DNA from: Sophora flavescens
Lineage: Eukaryota; Streptophyta; Magnoliopsida; Fabales; Fabaceae
Length of the DNA: 64,000 nt
Direction of reading: 5' to 3'
Assembly: GCA_030762895.1 (NCBI GenBank)
Contig: CM061067.1
Location: forward strand, 165,662,518-165,726,517
Below are positions 55,216 through 64,000 of the stretch, piece after piece (the first letter of the stretch is position 1; each line of letters opens with the position of its first letter). A program made the translations under genes and the position numbers. A model generated the notes under the pieces. That model saw only the letters and a program-made list of their open reading frames with translations, was not told where the DNA came from and did no database searches.

Positions 55216-57770
55216 ATGCGTTTACGGAGTGGAAAGGTGGTTCAAACATCATCTATTTCCCAAAACTCTGTGAATATGAGTAGTGCAAGTGATCCAGGCG
55301 TAGTGAGCACTAACGCCGCTGTGTCAACAGTGGATGCTATTGCACCAGTTGACAATATTCCTGCAACCGGGGCTAATGCTACTAATGCAGAGATAAATGG
55401 CACTAACGGTGTTGGTGCAAGAAGAGGCGTTTCCTACGCCCAAGTTGTCAATAGATTTGATGAGGTTGGCCAAGGAACACTCCCGTCACCAACTTCACCA
55501 GTCTTACAACAAATAAATCCACCAACTACCGGATTGTCTCCACGAAGTGTTGTGAATTCAAACCCAAGAGGGACTACACAGCCTCTCTCACAACCTTTGT
55601 GGGATGCCTTATAGGTCGACATCCGTCAATCCAAATACCCCATTTTCATACATACCATATCCAAATGGAATGACGATGGTTGCCCATACATCAGGACAGG
55701 CAGGGCCATCGACTGGGGGGCAAATTCCCAGTCATGCGAATGGGATAACAGGGTCAATGATAATATCCCATTCTCGACAAGAGCAACCGGTAGAAAGACC
55801 ACATATATCCCCATTGAGACAACTCCCACAAAGTATTGTTGGTCTGTCGGAGGCTACATTAGCCAATGTCCGACAACAGATTGATTCTAGTAACCATGAC
55901 ATGGTGAACACATTTACTAAACAAATGAGTACAATGATTACGCCATTAATGGAAAGCACGAACAATGCATGTTTGGCGTTGGCAAATGAGATACGTAGGT
56001 TAAATAGAGCCTTGGGTGTTGTAACCCCAGGTGATAACCAAAATACTTATAGAAATCTCAATGCAAATGTCATCAGGAATAATCAACCACAAGTTGAACA
56101 ACCACAAGATATACAACTTGACGGATTTGAACAAGAAGACGAGCGGCAACAGCCCCATCGTCGAATTCCTTTGAGACGTGGAAATGTACATATTCTACGA
56201 CCAGAGGAAGACGAAGATTTGGTCATAAACCCGGGTGCTTTTGGAGCATTTCGTCAAAACGTTCTAAATCAAAACGTCAATCAAGTTGTCGAGCAAGCAT
56301 TAAATAGGTTTGGATTTAACATAGGTTATGCCAATCAACCATTTTTTTGCATCGGCATTTCCTGATTGGGTCCAACAGGCAGAAATGCCTCGAGGATACA
56401 AAATACCCAAGTTGTCAAAATTCTCAGGAGAGAGTGGATAATCGACAGTTGAGCATATTGCTCGGTATACTACCGAGTTGGGAGACTTGGCTTTAGAAAA
56501 GGGATTAAAAATGAAATTCTTCCCAAGTTCGTTAACTAAGAATGCTTTTTCTTGGTTTTCAACCCTAAGGCCTAATTCTATACATTCCTGGAATCAATTA
56601 TAAAGAAGTTTTCATGACCAATTCTTCAGGGGTGACTTGAAAATAGGGTTGACAGATTTATTTGGAATTAAAAGAATAAATAACGAATCTGTTGACGACT
56701 ACCTTGCTCGATTCCGTCAAATGAGGAGTCGGTGCTTCACCCCTATCCTAGATGCAGAAATTTTAAAAATTACTGTCGGAGGTTTAGAATACCATATTAG
56801 AAAGAAATTGGTCAACCAACATTTGATAGATCTTGCCCAGTTAGGGGATAAGGTCCGTCAAATTGAACAATTAAAAGATGAAAAGGTTTTCAAGAAAAAG
56901 AGATTCCTCAAAAGAGAAAGGATTAACTTTGTCGGATGCAATGAATCTGACGAAGAGAGTAATGATTCCAAGGAATATGAGGTAGATTATGTCGAACTAA
57001 AAAATGGTCCACCTTATATATGCCAAGCTTTGAAGCCTGAGAGGGCCAAAGAAAGAATCCCTTTCGTTAATAAGAAAGTGTATACATTTGATGTGACCAA
57101 GGCCGATCAAATATTTGACATATTACTTAAAGATAAGCAATTAAAATTGTCAGATGATCATAGGCTTTTGAAAGCCCATGAGATTAAAGATCGGAAGTAC
57201 TGTAAGTATCATAATACTTTTGGTCATGTGACAAATGATTGTATGCATTTCAGGGATATCATTCAGAAAGGTTTGACAGACGGGAGATTAAAGTTTTCAG
57301 ACAAGAAACCAGAAATGAAGATTGACACAGAACCTTTTGGTCCTGAAGCTAACAAGGCAGACCACCAAGTCCCTATGGGAGTAGGCATGGTCAACATCAT
57401 GGCCGGACAGAATATCCATATGGATCTGATGGATCCATTCGATGTTTATCCGAAGCCAGGAGAACCACTTGTTGACTACATGACACGCAAGAAATCTGAG
57501 GGCATAATTAAAGTTTGCCCAAGATGTGAAGCGTTTTATGATGAATTAGCCACCAAGAAAGCCAGGGGGCAGAAACCACCATCATATCAGCCACGAGGCA
57601 GAATTGAGCCTCGTAATGATGGCAACAAGAGTAGGTTGTCACACTCGAGTATCCATGATAGATCAAACAGTGTACACAGGAGTGTTGCGTCCGTTGTAAA
57701 CAGACAGGCAAATAGTCGTCAGCAACACATGCACCAGTCAAGACCCGGACAACACAACACTGGAGGTTGA
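55216..57770 (+). pseudogene. Element C gag (degenerate)
   Basis: Begins MRLRSGKVVQTSSISQNS at 55,216, a start common in Tat-lineage Gag. The frame changes near 55,605 and again in a seven-T tract near 56,345. In-frame stops are TAA 56,439, TAA 56,601 and TGA 57,768. The capsid domain is recognisable: VEHIARYTTELGDLALEKGL, AFSWFSTLRPNSIHSW, INNESVDDYLARFRQMRSRC and LVNQHLIDLAQLGDKVRQIE. A Cys/His cluster at about 57,200-57,245 (KYCKYHNTFGHVTNDCMHF) corresponds to the zinc-knuckle-like motif seen in Ogre-type Gag. Gag would assemble the cytoplasmic particle that packages the RNA. Non-functional here. Confidence 0.85.
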
Positions 57771-59522
57771 CTTAAAGAGCCAATCAGAGGATCAACAGGA
57801 AATAACTTTGTCGGTGGCATATTTAATCCTGTCAAGACCAGGACACCCCCATCCAATGTAATGGTGGATCAATGGGTGAAGAATTCGGCCATGACACGAT
57901 ATCCAGAATTGCAAAAGCAGACATGGACTAGGAAAAACAAGTTTAGTGATCATGGTCCACCCTTTTGGAATGAAAATTACCGAAGGGGCCAATTGACTCA
58001 AAATGCTCAAATGGCAGGGCCTAGTCTGTCAGGACCCTCGAATCAATTGGCTATCTCAAAGAGCCAAAAGAGGAGGTTGCAGAGGCTCCGACAGGCTCAG
58101 AAGAAGAAGCTTGTCAGGCAAGGAGGTGTCATCATAAAAGAGATGCCTTCACGTGATACTGGTTGCTTGGTTGCTGCAGCTGACAACAAAGTTGACAAGA
58201 AAGGGGATGCCAAAATGAAAAGCATAATAGTGAACCATCCCATGGAAGCTGACGTGAAGGTACCCAGTAATCAAGCTAGGCAGAATAAGCCTACATCGCA
58301 GGTTTTCATAGAAAAGAAGAAGGTTTCAGGCCAGGCATCCTCACCAGTAAAGTCCACTGGCAAATGGCCTGTCGGGCTGACAGAAGTGGAGAAGGTTGCA
58401 GGACTCGAGAAAAAGGTTGAGGCCAGAATAGAAAAACAACAACTGACAACGTTCAGGCCTGAATGCGATTTAACCAAAGAGGAATTGTCATTCGATGCTG
58501 TCATTGAAGCACTGAATGATCCGAATGATGATATGAACATCAGCGGAGCCATGGACACGGACGGCCAGAATAAGGATTGGGCCGACATCATAGAGGCACT
58601 AGACAACTGTGGCGCAGGGATTGCCCGACCTCTGTCAGATAGGTCAGGATAAGATGACGAGAGTGATTTGAAAATAAATCATGGAAGAATGGTTGGAGGT
58701 GCATTTTTGGATGAGGATCCAGACAATGAAGTCATACTGGAACCTGGAATGAACATGAAGATAGGTTTGATTTCAGTTATTCCAGCAGAGTAGGAGGGGT
58801 ATCTTGAGATGGATTTCTCTGACGATGAAGATGATGCCGTCGACAATGGAAGAGACCCAGGCGATTATTGGATGTGTGTTCAGGAGAACTTGGTTACCGT
58901 ATTTGATAATGTAGCTCAGCTGGAGAAGCCCACCGATGAGCAGAAAAACCATTTGAGGCCTTTACATGTAAAAGCCATAATAGATGGAAGGCCTACTAAC
59001 AGGGTTTTAGTTGACGGAGGAGCTGTTGTGAACCTGATGCCAAGAGCAATGTTCAAAAAGTTAGGAAAGGATCAGTCGGATTTAATTCCGACAGATATGG
59101 TTGTCACGGACTTCAGTGGCAAAACTTCTCCGTCAGATGGCGTTGTTTTGTTAAACATACAGGTTGGCACTGTAGAAAGGATGACATTATTTGTAATAAT
59201 CCCAGCCAAGTCAAGCTACAACATATTACTAGGCAGGGATTGGATCCACGCTGTAGGAGCAGTGCCGTCAACAGTGCATCAAAAGGTAGTCTTATGGAAT
59301 GACCAAGATCCGGTAGAGATCGTGGAGGCAGATGACAGTGCTTGCTATGCTCAGCAATCACATGTTGATTTCAAGGTATATGCACCAAATGTCAGGCCCA
59401 TAACTGCCAATGAAGGAGTCATTGACAAGGAGGCATTGGAAGCTAGCCTTCTCAGCCAATTCGGAGTTAAGATAAAGGACGAGGCTGACAAGACTCGGCC
59501 AGAATCCGGCAATGAGCCTTGA
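57771..59522 (+). pseudogene. Element C linker and aspartic protease
   Basis: Continues in the gag frame through a basic segment (SKSQKRRLQRLRQAQKKKLV) and an acidic one to the retropepsin domain. Stops occur at 58,650 and near 58,791. The protease part has KAIIDGRPTNRVLVDGGAVV followed by NLMPRAMFKKLG, and the flap/GRDW block YNILLGRDWIHAVGAVPSTV. The active-site triplet reads DGG, as in many Tat-lineage elements, rather than DSG. The frame ends with TGA at 59,520, and RT continues one frame over, so a frameshift separates protease from RT; whether it is ancestral or decay cannot be told from one copy. Confidence 0.82.
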
Positions 59523-62500
59523 AACTCATTTGAGAAGATTGTCGGTCTATCTGGCCGACAGAGAAGTAGACACTCTAGAGAGTGTGTTGACGGATTATAT
59601 AATTGACGACGGCCCTTTGGGTTTTGAGAAAGGAGCCGAAGCAAAGCAGAATGTGGAAGTACAGGATCCTCTGGAAGAAATAAATTTGGGGACGAAAGAA
59701 AAGAAAAGACCCATTTTTGTCAGCGCTTTTCTGCCAGAGGATTACAAATAAAAACTTGTCGCATTAATTACAGAATATAAAGATTGCTTTGCATGGGACT
59801 ACGATGAAATGCCGGGTTTAAGCAGAGATCTTGTCGAACACCGGCTACCACTTAGGGAAAATTGCAAGCCTGTTAAGCAGGCAAGTAGAAGGTTTGCTCC
59901 AGAGGTGGTGCATAAAATCAAAGAGGAAGTACAGAGACTGCTTAAAGCAAAGTTCATTCGAACAACCAGGTATGTCGATTGGCTTTCTAATGTAGTTCCT
60001 GTCATTAAAAAGAATGGCAAAATGAGGGTATGCATAGACTTTAGAAATTTAAATATGGCTACCCCCAAAGATGAATATCCGATGCCAATAGCCGACATGC
60101 TTGTCGACTCAGCATCGGTAAATGAGATTTTAAGTTGAATCAATGGCCATGCAGGTTATAATCAAATCTTTGTAGCCGAATAAGATGTGTCAAAGACCGC
60201 CTTCAAATGTCCAGGAGTTATTGGGGCATATGAATGGGTTGTCATGCCTTTCGGTTTAAAGAATGTAGGGGCCACCTATCAACGAGCAATGAATACAATT
60301 TTCCATGATGTTATTGGAAAATTTATAGAAGTATATATTGATGACGTGGTCGTCAAGTCCAAAACCAAAGATGACCACTTGGAGCATCTGAAGCAAGGAT
60401 TTGAGAGAATGAGAAAGCATAACCTCAAAATGAACCCAGAGAAGTGTAGCTTCGGAGTGTCGGATGCCAAATTCCTAGGATTCTTAGTCCACAAAAAAGG
60501 AATTGAGGTAGACAAGAATAAAACCAGAGCGGTCATGGAAGCCTCGGCACCGACAGAGAAGAAGGAACTACAATCCTTTTTAGGGAAGGTTAACTTTCTA
60601 AGAAGATTCATATCAAATCTGTCAGGAAGGACAAGAATATTTGCACCGCTGGTCAAGTTGAAATCAGAGCAAAGCTTCATATGGGAGCCTTGCCACCAAG
60701 AGGCTTTTGACCAGATCAAGCAATATGTAGTCAATCCACCGGTCATGATGCCCGCAGTGCCTCGTCGACCGTTGAAGTTGTACATATCGGCATCTGAAGA
60801 CACTATAGGATGTTTATTAACCCAGGATGATGATGACAATGTCGAAAGGGCTGTATATTATCTAAGCAGAGTCCTAAATGATGCTGAAAGAAGATATAGT
60901 GCAATAGAGAAGTTATGTCTAGCATTATATTTTTCTTGTACAAAACTTAAATATTATATGATGCCATGTCATGTATTGGTGATTTCCAAAACTGACGTTA
61001 TAACGTATATGTTATCAAAACCAGTCCTTAATGGGCGTATTGGTAAATGGACCATCGCCTTGTCAGAATATTCTTTACAATACGTACCAGCTAAAGCTGT
61101 CAAAGGACAAGCAGTGGGTGACTTTTTGGTAAACCATCCAGGACTGGATGTGCCGGAAATAGATGTTGTCAGTTTACAACCCTGGAAACTCTATTTTGAC
61201 GGATCAAGGCATCAAGGAGGTAGTGGAGTAGGAATTTTAATCGTGACTCCACAAGGGACTCCTACTAAGTTCATGTTTGAACTTAAGTATCCATGTTCCA
61301 ACAATGAAGCTGAATATGAAGCTTTAATTGTCGGATTGGAAATATTGAAAGAAATAAAAGCACGAAATGTGCATAATTTTGGGGATTCTCAATTAGTCAT
61401 CAAACAACTTACTCAAGAATACAAGTGTGTCAGCTACAACTTGACAAAATACTGTATCATAGCTAGTAAGTCGATGAAAAAATTCGATGACGTAATTGTC
61501 GAATATATTCCCAGAAATTTGAATCAAGAGGCTAATGAGTTAGCTCAGATAGACTCAGGATACAAAATATCTCAAAAGACTTTGTCAACACTAATGGAAA
61601 TCAGAGAACTGCTGTATCCATTAGAAGAAAGAGATACTTTGGTTAATAATGTAACTCTACCTAATGACTGGAGGTTGCCAATAATCGAATATTTGAAAAA
61701 TCCAAGTCATAATGTAGATAGGAAAATGAAATATAAAGCATTGAATTACACAATGCAAGGAGGACTGTTATATAGAAGATATGTTGACGGGACTCTACAC
61801 AAGTGCCTGAGTGAGCAAGATACTTATTTGGCTCTATCAGAAGTCCATGAGGGCATATGTGTACCCCATCAGACAGGTGATAAAATGAAATGGATCCTTC
61901 GACGGAGTTTGTATTATTGGCCAACTATGATTAAAGACTGCATTTCGTTTGCCAAATCTTGTGAGCAATGTCAGAAACATGGCCATATACAAAATGTACC
62001 GGCTAACAAATTACATTCGATTGTCAAGCCTTGTCCATTCAGAGGATGGGCTCTAGATTTAATTGGCCAAATACATCCTTCTTCGTCGAAAGGACATCAA
62101 TTCATTTTAGTTGGAATGGACTATTTTACCAAGTGGGTAGAGGCAGTTTGCCTTAAAACAGTCACCCAACAAGATATAATTGATTTCATTGAAAATCACA
62201 TCATTTGTCGGTTTAGCATACCCCAAACTTTGACAACAGATCAAGGGTCAGTGTTTGTCGGCAAGAAAGTTGTGGAATACGCTGGTTCTAGGCATATAAA
62301 AATGCTCACATCTACTCCATATTATGCACAAGCTATCTGCCAAGTTGAGGCCATAAATAAGATCATTATTAGTCTTACTAAAAAGCATGTGGGTCGACAA
62401 CCTAAGAATTGGCATAATACTCTTGATCAAATTCTGTGGGCATACAGAAGTTCACCCAGGCAGTCGACAGGAACTTCGCCATATCGGCTGACTTACGGGC

Positions 62501-62916
62501 ACGATCCGGTGCTACCTGTCGAAATCAATCTTCAATCTACTCGCATTCAGAGGCAAAATGACTTGCCTACCGACCAGTATTGGAATGCAATGTTGGATGA
62601 ATTAGATGAGTTAAGTGATGAAAGATTGATTGCATTAGAGAATTTAATTCGACAGAAAGAAAGAATTGAAAAGTTCTATGATAGTCGAGTTAAATTCAAA
62701 TCATTTAAGGTAGATGATCTGGTGTGGAAAGTCATATTGCCCATGGATAAAAGTTCTCGAGAATATGGAAAATGGTCACCAAAATGGGAAGGACCATTTA
62801 GAGTTGATAAAGCGTCTTCTGGAAATGCTTATGCACTCGTCGACATTAATACTGGCTTAAGAATAAAGTCAATTAATGGCAAGTATTTGAAAAATTATAA
62901 GCTGACGATGCTATAA
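59512..62916 (+). pseudogene. Element C reverse transcriptase, RNase H, second RNase H and integrase
   Basis: One frame with three nonsense codons (TAA 59,749, TGA 60,136, TAA 60,181) and then 909 open codons. RT: RVCIDFRNLNMATPKDEYP, MPFGLKNVGATYQRAMN and the catalytic YIDD at 60,334-60,345. The RT-linked RNase H follows (YISASEDTIGCLLTQ, SAIEKLCLALYF). The second, archaeal-type RNase H lies at about 61,180-61,560 (LYFDGSRHQGGSGVGIL, NNEAEYEALIVGLEIL, FGDSQLVIKQL). Integrase: HEGICVPHQTG and CEQCQKHG form the HHCC finger, and the catalytic D,D35E triad is complete (codons at 62,056, 62,239 and 62,347). Intact, this enzyme set would copy the RNA and insert the cDNA. The 3' half is strikingly well preserved compared with gag. 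Confidence 0.92.
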
Positions 62917-63148
62917 GTAAGAATTGATAGTAAATGAGATAGAACATAAGTTTTATTCATTGATTTGGCAATACAATTTTACATTGTCAAAAGTACATCC
63001 TGTCAGTTTAAGCTAACTTATTCCTAAGAGAGCAGGCTGGAAACTGACGGTTGGCATACACAGATGTGTGTCGAATTATGAGCATTCAAAATGATAAGTG
63101 AAAAAGATGTTCAGTTGACATACACAAAAAAAAAAAATGCCAACTAAA
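62917..63148 (+). other. Element C region between pol and the antisense gene
   Basis: Short spacer. No hairpin or polypurine tract stands out; the T(GA)C-rich composition of the element continues. Confidence 0.4.
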
Positions 63149-63959
63149 CTAGGATTGAAAATTTCTGATTTCTTCACAAGCTTTCTCCAGAGCCTCTCTG
63201 TCAGCCTTGGCTACCAGATATTTAGATTGCATGGCTATTAGAATGTTGACAATAGTCCTGACAGTCACCCCTGACTTTTTAGATTCATCGTCAGTTTAAA
63301 TGACCTTTTCTTTGCTTGCCAACAGAGTTTGTGCAAGTTGAGGTTTTTTTCTCTTTAACTTGAGTTAAAGCAACTTCTAAGTCAACAATATCTTTGTCTA
63401 CTGCCAAGTCAGCTTTGACGTTGTCAGCAATGACATGAATCTCTTGTTCTCTTGTAGCCTTCATGGTGCGTAGAGTCCCCAACACACTGTCCTTGTTGAT
63501 TTCTTTGACTTCAAAAGGGGACATAACATCATTGATGGTTGACAATTCGTCTGTCAGACCATCAAAGAAGTCTTGGGCAGATGCCAAAGTGACCCTGCTA
63601 GAAGTTGGCAAAATGTTCTTGATTAGATTAAGTTGTTGGAGAAGATTGGTCATGGTCGAACGGACGGCTGAATCTGGACATAAGATGCCAAGTCGATGCT
63701 TGAAAAGAGATTTAATCTCTTGGATAAACTTGACAGCTTGATAATCACTCGAATCTTGCCCTCTCAATTTTGAAAAATGGACAGATCTTGATGAACTCCG
63801 ACGACCAGTCTCTGACAGAAAATTAATTAAGTCTCCAAGTTTAGAGGCAGGAACTTTCACTGGTTTGACGACAGTAGACAAGGTGTCTGTCGGAAGAGGT
63901 GGAAGATGTGTCTGAGAATTAGAGTTTGTTGAGGAGTTGGTGAAGAATGAATTGGTTGT
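63149..63959 (-). pseudogene. Antisense extra ORF (aORF) of element C, coiled-coil-prone protein of unknown function
   Basis: Read on the minus strand, an open stretch of at least 215 codons (63,959-63,291, entered from upstream) contains PVKVPASKLGDLINFLSETG, FIQEIKSLFKHRLGILCPDS and DKDIVDLEVALTQVKEKK. The frame ends in a seven-A tract (63,342-63,348). One frame over, similar helical sequence continues (ESKKSGVTVRTIVNILIAMQ, YLVAKADREALEKACEEIRN) to TAG at 63,149, with one TAA on the way. The coding signal therefore crosses a frameshift, which argues for a once-real protein of more than 260 residues. A stop at 63,960 with plausible Pro/Ser-rich sequence in another frame suggests that the gene extends beyond the window. 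No catalytic motif recognised. Confidence 0.6.
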
Positions 63960-64000
63960 TCAGGAGGATTGATGGCATCAAGATTGTAGACTGTCGAAGT

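Larger units (their letters stand above)
49412..64000 (+). mobile_element. Element C: Ty3/gypsy element of the Tat/Ogre type (3' end outside window)
   Basis: 5' LTR (49,412-55,141, interrupted twice), primer site, a degenerate gag-pro-RT-RNase H-second RNase H-integrase reading frame (55,216-62,916), and a further antisense gene (63,959-63,149). A second, archaeal-type RNase H between the RT-linked RNase H and the integrase is diagnostic of the Tat lineage, as are antisense extra ORFs in some members (established knowledge). The 3' LTR lies beyond 64,000. Confidence 0.85.

Overview
This is repeat-dominated nuclear DNA from a eudicot plant. A legume is plausible from the look of the transposon families, but nothing in the window proves the genus. 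Only one gene looks intact and host-encoded: an OVATE-family transcriptional repressor (OFP) at 45,423-46,088. No rRNA, tRNA, CRISPR or other bacterial-type feature was seen. Most of the rest is transposable elements (TEs), and five insertion boundaries are fixed here by exact target-site duplications (TSDs), with two more carrying good candidates.

Region by region. (1) 1-832: 5' end of a minus-strand Ty1/copia element (Gag N-terminus, primer-binding site, LTR). (2) 3,192-3,474: MITE-like repeats. (3) 3,475-29,939: a 25.6-kb three-level nest. The outer level is a CACTA (En/Spm) transposon (3,886-29,529) with a TNP2 transposase and a second gene ending in a Ulp1/C48-like domain; it also carries the first two exons of a plant myosin gene. 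It has lost its left terminus and sits between 411-bp direct repeats of host DNA. Its transposase gene is split by an Athila-type gypsy element (8,825-24,289, TSD TGTAC). That element is in turn split by a coding-free LTR-internal-LTR-internal-LTR array (13,885-21,449, TSD TTCTG). (4) 30,378-40,548: a hairpin MITE with a 9-bp TSD, split by a second CACTA element (30,493-40,275, TSD TAA) that carries an LTR promoter fragment. (5) 42,044-44,233: a third, non-autonomous CACTA family (TSD AAC). (6) 45,348-46,088: the OFP gene with its TATA box. (7) about 49,412-64,000: a Ty3/gypsy element of the Tat/Ogre type with dual RNase H and an antisense extra gene. Its 5' LTR is interrupted by a deletion derivative of the second CACTA family (49,651-52,230, TSD TTC) and by a solo LTR (53,565-54,962, TSD CAAGT).

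How the parts relate. The CACTA copies share a family architecture: subterminal hairpin motifs for transposase binding, TNP2, and ORF2. All protein genes of the mobile elements whose frame can be followed are broken by stops or frameshifts, except the short terminal copia Gag fragment. The most informative features are therefore structural: signatures of aberrant transposition and of aberrant reverse transcription, capture of host and LTR sequence by CACTA elements, and a recurrent class of 10-24 bp insertions with long TSDs that look like LINE tails without a body.
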